From assembly GCF_025979705.1 (NCBI RefSeq), contig NZ_CP110136.1, positions 2,790,001-2,854,000 of the forward strand: DNA of 64,000 nt. Reading direction: 5' to 3'. The notes below the pieces were generated by a model, which saw nothing but the letters and a program-made list of their open reading frames with translations, had not been told where the DNA came from and did not search any database. Below, one piece after another: positions 16,498-25,645 of the stretch. The number at the start of each line of letters is the position of its first letter. Within the stretch, counting starts at the first letter, position 1. Made by a program: the position numbers and the translations under genes. The DNA comes from Hymenobacter sp. YIM 151858-1. GTDB taxonomy: Bacteria; Bacteroidota; Bacteroidia; Cytophagales; Hymenobacteraceae.

Positions 16498-17070
16498 TTA
16501 CTTGGGCAGCATCACTTTGTCGATTACGTGAATCATGCCGTTGCTCTGGTTCACGTCGTAGGTCGAGATGGTGGCAACGTTGCCCGATTCGTCGGAAATA
16601 ACCACGTTGTTTTTGCCGTTCATCTGGGCTACCAGCGTGCCGCCGCTTACCGTTTTCAGCGAAGCCTTGCCTTTGCCGGCTTTGATTTGCGCCATCAGCT
16701 TGTCGGCCGTGAGGTTGCCGGCTACTACGTGGTAGGTGAGCACCTTGGTGAGGGTGGCCTTGTTTTCGGGCTTCAGCAGGTTGTCAACGGTGCCGGCGGG
16801 CAGGTTCTCGAAGGCATCGTTTACCGGCGCGAATACCGTGAAGGGGCCTTTGCCTTGCAGCGTTTCAACGAGGCCGGCAGCTTTTACGGCGGCTACCAAG
16901 GTGGTGTGGTCGGCCGAGTTTACGGCGTTTTCCACGATGTTCTTGCTCGGCAGCATGGCTTTGCCACCTACCATCACGCTGTTGGGCGACATCATGGCTT
17001 GGGCCGAAGCCGAGTGAGCAGCTACACCAAGAATGGCTACCAGGGCGAGAGAGAAGAAGTTCTTTTTCAT
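16498..17070 (-). CDS. Secreted fasciclin-domain protein
   Basis: A 190-residue exported protein with a signal peptide (MKKNFFSLALVAILG...SASAQ, cleavage near residue 24) and one complete FAS1 domain. The H1 box is TTLVAAVKAAGLVETLQGKGPFTVFAPVNDAF, the H2 region is LTYHVVAG, and the C-terminal strand is NGMIHVIDKVMLPK. FAS1 domains mediate adhesion or binding of small hydrophobic ligands. No sorting domain is present, so it is probably periplasmic or released. It is a monocistronic gene followed by the 52-bp palindrome. Lys/Asn-rich codon use suggests good expression. Confidence 0.93.
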   Translation of the reverse strand: MKKNFFSLALVAILGVAAHSASAQAMMSPNSVMVGGKAMLPSKNIVENAVNSADHTTLVAAVKAAGLVETLQGKGPFTVFAPVNDAFENLPAGTVDNLLKPENKATLTKVLTYHVVAGNLTADKLMAQIKAGKGKASLKTVSGGTLVAQMNGKNNVVISDESGNVATISTYDVNQSNGMIHVIDKVMLPK

Positions 17071-17187
17071 GGTTTGGAACGAGAGAGAATGAATGTGCCG
17101 GAACCTACGGGAGCCGCTTTATCAGCGGATTTCTACACCCCGAAAAATTCTTTGCACCAGCTCTCTCCCACCCTCGCCATCAGCCAA

Positions 17188-20064
17188 TTAAATTCCGATA
17201 TCGAGCACCAACGGCTGCAGCACCCAACTACCGGTGCGGGTATTGTACACAAAGCGCAGGCCCGTTTCGAGCGGGGTGCGCAGGCGCAGCACGTTAAACA
17301 CCACGGTGGTGCTCAGCCCTAGGTTTTGGTAGGTGCGCGAGCCCACGAAGCGGCCTTCCACGTTGCGGCCGTGGGCCCAGTCGGCAAAGCCCGAGCCGGT
17401 AAAGCGCTGCACGTACAGCCAGCGGCCCACCGCCCAGTGCGTATCGGCCAAAGGCAGGCGGTACTCCACGCTGGCCGTGCGCAGCCGATCGAAGCTGACG
17501 TAGCCCGAACCGCGCGGGAAGAACACGGCCGGCGCAAACTGATACTCGCGCTGCTGCTGCCACTGATAGCCGCCGCGCACCCGCACGTTGTGGTGCTTGC
17601 CAACGCCCGGGAAATACAGGCTGCCTTGCACGGCCCACTGCGAGGCCTCGAGCCCGCGGCCAAACGGCGTGGTGCGCCCCGTAGCCAGCAGGCTTTGCCC
17701 CCACCTAGGGCCCACATCGCGGGTGCTTTGCTTGAGCACGCGCACGTAGCTGGCGCTGCCCTGCACGCCGTTGAGCGGACTGTTGGGGCCCACCTCGGTA
17801 ATGCGCCGCACGGGCAGGTTGTAGTCGCGCACTTGCTCGTGCAGGTAGTAGGCACCTAGGGTAAGCGCCTGCAGGTACTTGGAGCGCGTGAGCGTGAGCG
17901 GCAGGCGCACACCGGTAGTCAGGCGGGTGTAGCGCCACCGGTCGCGGTACACATCGCCTTGGTACAAAATGCCGGCGTTGCGGCCGCCGTGCTCAATATC
18001 GAGGTCGAACACGGGGTAGCGCCCCTGGTAGCTTACGCCGCCGAAAAAGCCCGCTGTGCGCTCGGCCTGGTCGAAGGATGCGCCCGCTATGGCCTGGGTG
18101 GTGTTCAGGAAATCCTGCGACCGAATACCTAGGCTGAGGCTATTGCCCGCGGGGCTTTGCACCAACCCCCAGCCGAAAACATTGAACGCGTGGCGCAGCG
18201 GCGAGTAGGGCCGCACGGCGTAGGCCTGGCCCGAATCGGCGGGGGCCGCAAGCTGGGGCAGCAAACGCCGGGCGCCGGGCTCCTGCGCCGTAAGCTGGGC
18301 CGAGTACAACCGGGCCGGATCGGTGGTGGCTACGGGTACCTCGCGCCAGGTGGCGGGGTCGAGCGGCATTTCCATTACGCGGGCGCCCTGCGCCCGGTAA
18401 TCGTGAAAAGCGAGGTGGCGCCCGTCGGGCGACACAGCCGCGTGGTAGGCACCGAATGGGCGGCTGGTAACCTGGTAAGTGCGGCCCGTGCCGGTATGCA
18501 CGGCGTGCACGTTGTCGAGGCCCGATTGCGGCGAGTTGTACAGCACGTAGTCGCCCCAGGGCTGCGGGTTGCTGAGGTTTACGTTGGCTACCGGCAGCAG
18601 CGCCCGCACCTGGTTGGCGGCGGGGTTTATCAGCTCCAGGGTTTTGCCCTCGGGCCGCAGCACCACGGCCACCACGTGTTGCCCATCGGCGGTAAAGCGC
18701 GGCTGAATGTACAGCTGATTTTGTGGGTTGGGTAGCGTTTGCAGCACCTTGCCCGTGGCGGCATCGAGCAGCACCAAGGCGTGGCGGTAGCTTTCGTCGG
18801 TTTGCGTGGCTACAATACGGGTGCCATCGGGCGAGAGGGCCGCGGCGGTGTAGCGGCTGCCCTTGGTGAGGCGCGTGAGGCGGCCCGTGCCCAGGTCGAG
18901 CAGGCGCAGCTCGGTGTAAATGCGCTGCCCCCACCTAGGGTCGAACCCGTACTCGGGCCAAATGGCCTTGCCCGCCGCTACCGACAGCATTTCGGGCCAA
19001 TTCAGCTGCCCCAGCACAAACACCTTCTCCTCGCGCCCTTGCCTGCTTAGGCGCACCAGCTGGGCAATGTCGCCGAGGCCGGTTTTCAGGGCCAGCACCG
19101 TGCTATCGGAGAGGTACTGCGGAAACTCGTACTGCGTGAATACTTTTTCGGTGGCCTGCACTTTCAGGTCGCGGCCGGGGGTAAGCACCAGCTCGCGCTG
19201 CTGGGCGCGCCACGCCGAGTCGGCCTCCTGCATGCTGCGCCGGTACAGCTGCTCCACGCGCAGGCCGGTTTCGCGGCGGATGCTGCGCGAAAACGAATAC
19301 GGGTAAAACGGAAAGCGGTAATACCGATCGAGCACCCGGTCCCACACGTCGGGGCCGTGGTGGTTTTTCAGGTACGAGGTCATGAAGTAACCCAGCACGT
19401 ACCAGTTGGGCACAAAGTCGCGGTACGAGCCCGCCACGGCTTTGGGGTAGCTGTAGCGGCGCCCCGACAGCAAGTTGGCGCGCAGGCCCACATCGAAGCT
19501 CGGGATGCGCCCGCGGCCGCTGCGCGTGAGGGCCGTTTCGGTGCCCACGGCGTCGCCTTCAAAAAACCACGGCGGCACGCCCACCGAAGCCACACCCAGG
19601 GCCCCTTGGCCGAGCAGCGGCACCAGCAGGCGGCCCACGCCCTGCCGGGCCTTATCAAACTGCCCCACGTGCCGGAACTCGTGCACGGCCAATTGGTCGA
19701 GCCAATCCAGCGTGCCGAGGCTCATGTCCTGCGGGGGCACCACGAAAAACTCGGAGTGGCGCGGCAGAAACGTAACAAACCCGTTGCTGACGGTGGTTTG
19801 GTTTTGCAGCACCACGGTAATGGCCCGCGCCGTTACGCCCAGCGTGGCCGAGCCCACGGCGTGCACCTGCTCGAGGCGGCGGGCCGTGCGCTGCGCGGCC
19901 GAGTCGAACCCTTGGGGGTAAAGCACGCTGAAGTGCGGCGTGCGTACCTGCCGCCACTGCAGCGCGGGCGGGTTCTGATCGAGGATGGGCAGCGACTGCG
20001 CCGAGGCCGAAAACGCGGCTGCCGCGGCCAGGCCGCAGGCAGCAAAAAAGGGAAAGCGAAGCAT
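17188..20064 (-). CDS. HEXXH peptidase-like / beta-propeller / outer-membrane barrel fusion
   Basis: A 958-residue protein. A signal peptide (to about residue 23) is followed by a peptidase-MA-like domain with LAVHEFRHVGQF (H128-E129-x-x-H132, a gluzincin zinc motif) and a downstream FFEGDAVGTET that may supply the third ligand. The middle (about 330-640) has PD40/TolB-type propeller repeats (AALSPDGTRIVATQT, FTADGQHVVAVVLRPEG, AVSPDGRHLAFHDYR). The C-terminal third is rich in amphipathic aromatic strands (GVSYQGRYPVFDLDIEHGG, RVRGGYQWQQQREYQF) and ends ...LVLDIGI, like an outer-membrane barrel. Together it looks like a surface-anchored protease or scaffold; activity is inferred from the motif alone. 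Confidence 0.8.
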   Translation of the reverse strand: MLRFPFFAACGLAAAAAFSASAQSLPILDQNPPALQWRQVRTPHFSVLYPQGFDSAAQRTARRLEQVHAVGSATLGVTARAITVVLQNQTTVSNGFVTFLPRHSEFFVVPPQDMSLGTLDWLDQLAVHEFRHVGQFDKARQGVGRLLVPLLGQGALGVASVGVPPWFFEGDAVGTETALTRSGRGRIPSFDVGLRANLLSGRRYSYPKAVAGSYRDFVPNWYVLGYFMTSYLKNHHGPDVWDRVLDRYYRFPFYPYSFSRSIRRETGLRVEQLYRRSMQEADSAWRAQQRELVLTPGRDLKVQATEKVFTQYEFPQYLSDSTVLALKTGLGDIAQLVRLSRQGREEKVFVLGQLNWPEMLSVAAGKAIWPEYGFDPRWGQRIYTELRLLDLGTGRLTRLTKGSRYTAAALSPDGTRIVATQTDESYRHALVLLDAATGKVLQTLPNPQNQLYIQPRFTADGQHVVAVVLRPEGKTLELINPAANQVRALLPVANVNLSNPQPWGDYVLYNSPQSGLDNVHAVHTGTGRTYQVTSRPFGAYHAAVSPDGRHLAFHDYRAQGARVMEMPLDPATWREVPVATTDPARLYSAQLTAQEPGARRLLPQLAAPADSGQAYAVRPYSPLRHAFNVFGWGLVQSPAGNSLSLGIRSQDFLNTTQAIAGASFDQAERTAGFFGGVSYQGRYPVFDLDIEHGGRNAGILYQGDVYRDRWRYTRLTTGVRLPLTLTRSKYLQALTLGAYYLHEQVRDYNLPVRRITEVGPNSPLNGVQGSASYVRVLKQSTRDVGPRWGQSLLATGRTTPFGRGLEASQWAVQGSLYFPGVGKHHNVRVRGGYQWQQQREYQFAPAVFFPRGSGYVSFDRLRTASVEYRLPLADTHWAVGRWLYVQRFTGSGFADWAHGRNVEGRFVGSRTYQNLGLSTTVVFNVLRLRTPLETGLRFVYNTRTGSWVLQPLVLDIGI

Positions 20065-20236
20065 CGGTAGTAAAGCTGCGGCGCGGCGGCGGCATTTGCA
20101 ACCCAGGCGCCGGCTTCGGCGGGCGGGGCTGCGGGCGGGCTTCGCGGCGGCGGCTTATCTTGCAAGCCGCGCCCAGCGCACCATTGCCGGGCGGCCGGTG
20201 TTGTGCGGCCACCTCCCACTCCCCTCCTTTTCGAAC

Positions 20237-20728
20237 ATGAAAAAACTGATTGCCTTTTTGCCCCTGCTGGCCGTGCTGGGCTGCTCCACGCCCGATCTGC
20301 CGCAGCCCCAGCCCGGTGCCGCCCTCGAGCAAAGCCAGGTGTACTCTATCAGCTACAGCAAGCAGGCCGCCAATGGCCAGCCCGTGCAGCTCGACGACGC
20401 CCGCATCGAGGTATACACCGCCGAGCCCGAAGCGAGCAACGGCAGCTTTGCCCTGAAGCCCTATGCGCTGCGCACCACCTACACCAACGCCTCGGCCTCG
20501 GCGGTGCTGGTTGATCTGCCCACGGTAACCACGTACGCCGGCGGCCCGCCTGCCAGGCTGCGCCTGGTGCTATCCAGCAGCGCCCGGCCTGCTGCCGGCC
20601 AATTGCTCGACGTACACGTGTACCAAGGCCGTACCGAGGTGTTTGCTGCCCAGCACACCGGCGCTTCGGCCCAGCAAAACGGCACCCGCTACGAAACGAT
20701 TGTCGACTACAGCATCGCGCCGTTGTAG
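20237..20728 (+). CDS. Lipoprotein of unknown function
   Basis: A 163-residue protein with the leader MKKLIAFLPLLAVLGC, a textbook lipoprotein signal with Cys16 lipidated. The mature part is beta-rich (VYSISYSKQAANGQPVQLDDARIEVYT, RLRLVLSSSARPAAGQLLDVHVYQG, RYETIVDYSIAPL), perhaps an Ig-like fold. I do not recognise a family. Start 20237 is chosen for the signal peptide. It diverges from the peptidase-barrel gene and is followed by a very strong hairpin. Confidence 0.75.
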   Translation: MKKLIAFLPLLAVLGCSTPDLPQPQPGAALEQSQVYSISYSKQAANGQPVQLDDARIEVYTAEPEASNGSFALKPYALRTTYTNASASAVLVDLPTVTTYAGGPPARLRLVLSSSARPAAGQLLDVHVYQGRTEVFAAQHTGASAQQNGTRYETIVDYSIAPL

Positions 20729-20746
20729 GCCTGCCCCGCCGCTAAC

Positions 20747-20794
20747 GCCACGGCCCCGCCCGCACTGGCAAACCAGTGCGGGCGGGGCCGTGGC
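20747..20794. terminator. 22-bp perfect hairpin between convergent genes
   Basis: Arms 20747-20768 and 20773-20794 are perfect complements with loop CAAA. It lies between the lipoprotein gene (+) and the STAS-like gene (-) and can stop transcription from both. No T-tract. Confidence 0.65.
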
Positions 20795-20814
20795 GCGTGC
20801 GGAGCCCTAGGTGG

Positions 20815-21210
20815 CTACATGTGCCGCAGCCACGAGGCAGCGGTATCCATGTTATCGAAGGTCATCACGATGGGCTTGGCGGTGTGCCGCAGGGTCAGGT
20901 CGGTGGAGAGGCGGCTGTAGATGTTGGGCGAGTACACCCAGGCGAAAAACTCGAGCCCGGCCTCGGCCATGGCCGGAAACCACACCTTGCCGCCCCACTC
21001 GGCCGCGTCGGCCCAAATGGTTTGCACCTTCCGGTTGTCGTTGAGCACCTTGTGGCAGCGCTCCTGCTTCAGGCACTCCAGCATTTGCAGGGCGCCGGCC
21101 TGCACGCTGGCCAGGTCCTGCTGGGCGCCCCAATCGGCGTACAGCCAATCGTTGCCGAAGTCGTAGTAAATACTGATGGTGGCATCCTCGAAGATGGAGC
21201 GCAGGGCCAT
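20815..21210 (-). CDS. STAS/SpoIIAA-like small protein (paralogue 6 of 9)
   Basis: A 131-residue twin of the gene at 11184-11579 with the same landmarks (DWLYADWG, LQMLECLKQERCHKVLNDNR, EWGGKVWFPAMAEAGLEFF, FDNMDTAASWLRHM). It is divergent from the giant PAS histidine kinase starting at 21391, with a 180-bp shared promoter region, which raises the possibility of a functional link. A TACGTTTA string at 21242-21249 (minus strand) is a weak -7 candidate. Confidence 0.78.
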   Translation of the reverse strand: MALRSIFEDATISIYYDFGNDWLYADWGAQQDLASVQAGALQMLECLKQERCHKVLNDNRKVQTIWADAAEWGGKVWFPAMAEAGLEFFAWVYSPNIYSRLSTDLTLRHTAKPIVMTFDNMDTAASWLRHM

Positions 21211-21343
21211 GGCGCGGGCGAATAGCTAAATGAATCTGCCGTAAACGTAATTGTTGAGCTAAGGTTACAAACCCGAAGCCCGGCCGGCGGTTATGCCTAC
21301 CACAAGCTGCCACTTTTGTGCCGCCTTTGGGCCAGCAGCTTGC

Positions 21344-21351
21344 TATATTTG
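21344..21351 (+). promoter_or_regulatory. -7 element TATATTTG of the PAS kinase gene
   Basis: An exact TAnnTTTG match 39 bases upstream of the ATG at 21391; the only good plus-strand promoter element in the divergent interval. Confidence 0.6.
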
Positions 21352-21390
21352 GCTGAGACGAGCCCGTCGTGCACGGGCCCTCGTTAGGAT

Positions 21391-24300
21391 ATGGCAACCC
21401 CCCAAACCGCCGACTTTGCGCTGCTGTTCAATGCGTTGCCAGCACCTCATCTGGCCATTTGCCCTGCATCCGGACGCATAGTGGCCGCCAACGCGGCCAT
21501 GGCCCGGCTGCTTGGCAGCCGGGCCGAGCAATTGGTGGGCCAGCCCGTGGCCGAAGTATTTTCCGGCCATGGCGCGGCGCCCGGGGTGTGGGCCCAGGCC
21601 CTGGCCGATGCGCGGCAACAGTCCGCCCCGGCTCATCTTGCCCTAGGTGTTTTGCAGCTGACCCTCACGCCCGTAGCCGAGCCCGAAAGCGGCCAGCTGC
21701 GCTACCTGCTGTGCCGGGCCGAAGCCCATGGTGCCCCCGAGCCAACCGCGCCGGCCTCGGCGCTGCACCTGCGCCAGCAGCGCCTGCTGCAGCAGCTGGG
21801 CCAGCTGCCGGTGCAATTGCTCATCGTTACGGGGCCCGAGCACCGGCTGGTGTATCAGTCGCCCTCGGCCGTGCGCTTCAGCGGCCCGCAACCCCTGGGC
21901 CAGCCCCTCGATAAAAACGACCCGCGGCCGGCCATGCGCGCCCTAGGTCGCATGCTCGATCGGGCCTACGGCAGCGGGCAGGTGGTGGTGCTGCGCGAGC
22001 AGGCCGTGGCCGCCCTAGGTGCCGAGGCCGGCGGTGCCGCGCCGGCCTACCTCGACATTACGCTGCAGCCGCTGCGCGCCGAAGCCGGCCAGGTAGAGGG
22101 CGTGCTGGTGGTGGCCGTCGACGTGAGCGAGCAGGTACGCGCCCGCCACGCCGCCGAGCAAGCCGCCGCCGAAGTGCGCCGGCAGCAGCAGCAGCTGGAG
22201 TTTCTGGCCACCAGCATTCCGCAAATCGTGTGGATGGCCAACGCCGAGGGCACCGCCGGCTACGTAAACAAGCGCTGGGAGGAGTTCAGCGGCCAGCCCG
22301 CGGCCACGTTTTGGTCGGATGAAGGCTGGGTGCAGCACCTGCACCCCGACGAGCGGCCCGGCATAGCCCAGCACTGGGCCAAAGCCCTGGCCGAGGGCAC
22401 CGCATTTGAGGCCGAATACCGCCTGCGCAACCGCGAGGGGCAGTACCGCTGGTTTCTGACGCAGGCCCGCGTGGTGCCCAACGGCCAACAGGTGCGCTGG
22501 CTCGGTACCAGCACCGAAATTCATGAGCGCAAGGTGCGCCAGCAACGGCAGCGCCGCCTGCTGCGGCAGTTCGATCAGCTGCCCATGCACCTGGTGGTGA
22601 TGCGCGGCCCCGAGCACGTAATCGACTACTTATCGGCCCAGGCCCGCCCCTTTATTGCCGACGACTCGGTGGGCAAGCCGGCCCGCGCGGCGCACCCCAG
22701 CCCCGGCCCCGAAATGCTGGCGCTTTTCGATGAGGTGTACCGCACCGGCGAGCTGCGCCGCCTCGAAAGCGTACCCGTGTTGCCGCTGGGCGGCAGCGAG
22801 GCCGATGTAAAGCACGTCAACATTTCTATTCACCCGCTGCTGGATGCGCGCGGGCGCATCGAGGGCGTGCTGATGGCGGCCCTCGACGTGACGGAGCAGC
22901 TGCGCACGCAGCAGGCCGTGGCCCTGGCCACGGCCGAAACCCGCCGCCAGCAAGAGCAATTCCGGTTTCTGGCCGAGTTTATTCCGCAGCTGGTGTGGGC
23001 TACCGATGCCCACGGCCGGCAGGACTACGCCAACGGCCGCTGGCACCTTTACACCGGCCAGCCCGCCGCCGATGGCAGCCACCTTACCTGGACGGCCTTC
23101 CTGCACCCCACCGACGCGGCCGCGGCCGAGCAGCGCTGGCAGGACTCGCTGCGCAGCGGCATGCCCTACAAAGCCGAGTGCCGCTTGCGCAGCCACCAAG
23201 GCAACCACCGCTGGTACCTGGTGCAGGCCCTGCCCATGCGCGATGCCAACGGCAGCATCAGCCGGTGGTTTGGCACCTGCACCGACATCGACGATGCCAA
23301 GCGCGTGCAGCAGCGCATGCTCGAGAAGGACCGCCAGCTGCAGCAAATTCTGGGGCAGGTGCCGGCTTACGTGGCCACCTTGCTGGGGCCCGAGCAGATT
23401 TGTGCTTTCGCCACGCCCAACTTTGCCGAGCTGCTCGGCGGCCGCCTGCGCGTGGGCTTGCCGGTGGCCCAAACCGTGCCCGAGCTGCAGCAGCAGGGCA
23501 TCGTGCCGATGCTGAACGAGGTGTTCGGCTCGGGCGCCACCATCACGCAACACGATTACCCGCTTAGCCTGCTCAGCCCGCTTACCGGGCAGCCCGAGGC
23601 CCATTATTTTGACTTTACGCTGCAGGCCCTGCTCGACGAGCACGGCCGCACCCAGGGCGTGCTGCTTTTCGGCATCGAGGTTACGCAGCGCGTGCTCACG
23701 CAGCAGCGCAGCGAGCAGCTGGCCGCCGAGGTAAGCCGCCGCGACGAGCAGATCCGGGCCATGACGGAGGCCCTGCCCCTTATCAGCTACATTCAGCGGG
23801 CCGATGGGCAGCTGGCGTACGTGAGCCCGCAGTGGCATGCCTACACCGGCTGCGCCCCCCACGAGGCCGCGGCCTGGCAACAGTACCTGCACCCGGCCGA
23901 GCGCCGCGCCTGCCTGGCCAGCTTCGAGCAGGCCCGCCGCCAAAAACAGCCCTGGACGGGCAAGCTGCGCCTGCGCCGCCACGATGGGCAGTACCGCTGG
24001 CACCTAGGGCGCACCCTGCCCATGCTCGACGAACAGGGGCAGGTAACGCAGTGGTACGGCTCTATTATCGATGTGCACGAGCAGCTGGAGCTGCAGGAGC
24101 GCCTGAGCCGCTCGGAGGAGCGCTTCCGGTTCCTGACGCACAGCATTCCGCAAATCATCTGGACGGCCGACGCCCAGGGCCACCTCGATTACCTCAGCCC
24201 GCAGTGGTTCCGGCTGACGGGGCAAGACCCCCTCGACCCCACCCTGACCGGCCCCGACAGCGGCTGGACGCGGGCCCTGCACCCCGACGACCTAGGGCCG

Positions 24301-25602
24301 GCGCAGCAGCGCCTGGCCCAGGCCCTGGCCGACCGCATGCCCTACGCCCTGGAGGTGCGCCTGCGCCGCCGCGACGGGCAGTACCGCTGGCACCTGGCGC
24401 GCGGCGTACCCGAAATCGGCCCCCACGGCACGGTGGTGCGCCTGTACGGCTCCTCCACCGATATCCACGAGCAGTACGAGCTGCACGCGGAGCTGCGCGC
24501 CTCGGAGGAGAAATTCCGGTTTCTGGCCGACAGCATTCCGCAGTTGGTCTGGACCTTGGAGCCCGACGGCAGCATCGATTTCCTGAACGAGGGCTGGATG
24601 GAGTACACGGGCCTGGGGCTGGAGCAGGCGCGCCGCGAAGGCTGGGCCCACCTGGTGCCGCCCACCGAGCGGGCCGAAACGGTGCAGGCGCTGGCCGAAA
24701 ACCTGCGGCTGGGGCGCCACCACCAGCACGAAAACCGCCTGCGCCGCGCCTCCGACGGCCAGTACCGCTGGTTTTTGCACCGGGCCCGACCCATGCGCGA
24801 CGCCGAGGGCCGCATTCTGAAGTGGTTTGGCACCAGCACCGACATCGACGACTACAAGCGCTTTCAGCAGGAGCTGGAGGAGCGCAACGCCGATTTGGTG
24901 CGCATCAACCAGGACCTCGACAACTTCGTGTACACGGCCTCGCACGACCTCAAGCAGCCCATCGACAACATGGCCGGCATCTTTGCCGAGCTCACGCGCA
25001 TGGCCCGCTACGACGACCCCGATGCGCCCGAGCTGACGGCCATGTTCGAGCACTCGCTCGATCAGATTTACGACACCATCAGCGACCTGAGCGAGCTGGT
25101 GCAGGTGCAGAAGCAAAGCCAGCAGGTGCCGGCCGAGCTCGTCGATCTGGAGCTGCTGACGCAGGAGGTGCTGCAAAGCATCCGGGAGCAGGTGCGGGCT
25201 ACCGGCGCTACCATCGAAACGGATTTTGCGGCGCTGCCGGCGGTGGCGTTTGTGCGGCCCAACCTGCAAAGCGTGTTCTACAACCTCATCAGCAACGCCA
25301 TCAAGTACGCCTCGCCCGAGCGCGCTCCGCACATTCGGGTGTACTCGGCCGTCGAAAACGGGCAGGCCATGCTGGTGGTGCAGGACAACGGCCTGGGCAT
25401 CGATCTGGAACGCTACGGCACCGAAATATTCCAGATGTTCCGCCGCTTTCACGACCACGTGGAGGGCTCGGGCATGGGCCTGTACCTGGTGCAGCGCATT
25501 GTGCAGATCCACGGCGGGCGCCTGGAGGTGCAAAGCCAGGTGGGCCAGGGCACCACGTTCCGCATCCGGCTGCCGCTGGTGCCGCCCCGTGCGGCAACCT
25601 AG
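21391..25602 (+). CDS. Giant multi-PAS sensor histidine kinase
   Basis: A 1403-residue soluble histidine kinase without membrane segments. About nine PAS-like modules precede the kinase: a weak one at 1-115; modules of a 'GPEH' type at about 130-255, 390-510 and 645-770; and canonical PAS/PAC modules (FLxxxIPQxVW ... YRWxL ... STDI) at about 268-385, 520-640, 785-895, 908-1030 and 1038-1160. HisKA follows with DNFVYTASHDLKQPIDNM (phospho-acceptor His1185), then HATPase_c with NLISNAIKYA (N box), VVQDNGLGID (G1), MFRRFHDHVEGSGMGLYL (F/G2). No receiver domain. The alternating module types suggest growth by duplicating a two-domain unit. Several codons form CCTAGG sites. The TAG stop is inside CCTAGG. 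Signal and partner regulator are unknown. Confidence 0.92.
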   Translation: MATPQTADFALLFNALPAPHLAICPASGRIVAANAAMARLLGSRAEQLVGQPVAEVFSGHGAAPGVWAQALADARQQSAPAHLALGVLQLTLTPVAEPESGQLRYLLCRAEAHGAPEPTAPASALHLRQQRLLQQLGQLPVQLLIVTGPEHRLVYQSPSAVRFSGPQPLGQPLDKNDPRPAMRALGRMLDRAYGSGQVVVLREQAVAALGAEAGGAAPAYLDITLQPLRAEAGQVEGVLVVAVDVSEQVRARHAAEQAAAEVRRQQQQLEFLATSIPQIVWMANAEGTAGYVNKRWEEFSGQPAATFWSDEGWVQHLHPDERPGIAQHWAKALAEGTAFEAEYRLRNREGQYRWFLTQARVVPNGQQVRWLGTSTEIHERKVRQQRQRRLLRQFDQLPMHLVVMRGPEHVIDYLSAQARPFIADDSVGKPARAAHPSPGPEMLALFDEVYRTGELRRLESVPVLPLGGSEADVKHVNISIHPLLDARGRIEGVLMAALDVTEQLRTQQAVALATAETRRQQEQFRFLAEFIPQLVWATDAHGRQDYANGRWHLYTGQPAADGSHLTWTAFLHPTDAAAAEQRWQDSLRSGMPYKAECRLRSHQGNHRWYLVQALPMRDANGSISRWFGTCTDIDDAKRVQQRMLEKDRQLQQILGQVPAYVATLLGPEQICAFATPNFAELLGGRLRVGLPVAQTVPELQQQGIVPMLNEVFGSGATITQHDYPLSLLSPLTGQPEAHYFDFTLQALLDEHGRTQGVLLFGIEVTQRVLTQQRSEQLAAEVSRRDEQIRAMTEALPLISYIQRADGQLAYVSPQWHAYTGCAPHEAAAWQQYLHPAERRACLASFEQARRQKQPWTGKLRLRRHDGQYRWHLGRTLPMLDEQGQVTQWYGSIIDVHEQLELQERLSRSEERFRFLTHSIPQIIWTADAQGHLDYLSPQWFRLTGQDPLDPTLTGPDSGWTRALHPDDLGPAQQRLAQALADRMPYALEVRLRRRDGQYRWHLARGVPEIGPHGTVVRLYGSSTDIHEQYELHAELRASEEKFRFLADSIPQLVWTLEPDGSIDFLNEGWMEYTGLGLEQARREGWAHLVPPTERAETVQALAENLRLGRHHQHENRLRRASDGQYRWFLHRARPMRDAEGRILKWFGTSTDIDDYKRFQQELEERNADLVRINQDLDNFVYTASHDLKQPIDNMAGIFAELTRMARYDDPDAPELTAMFEHSLDQIYDTISDLSELVQVQKQSQQVPAELVDLELLTQEVLQSIREQVRATGATIETDFAALPAVAFVRPNLQSVFYNLISNAIKYASPERAPHIRVYSAVENGQAMLVVQDNGLGIDLERYGTEIFQMFRRFHDHVEGSGMGLYLVQRIVQIHGGRLEVQSQVGQGTTFRIRLPLVPPRAAT

Positions 25603-25645
25603 GCGCGCGGGCCGTACTTTGCGGGCTCGAACTTCAGCCCCCGCT

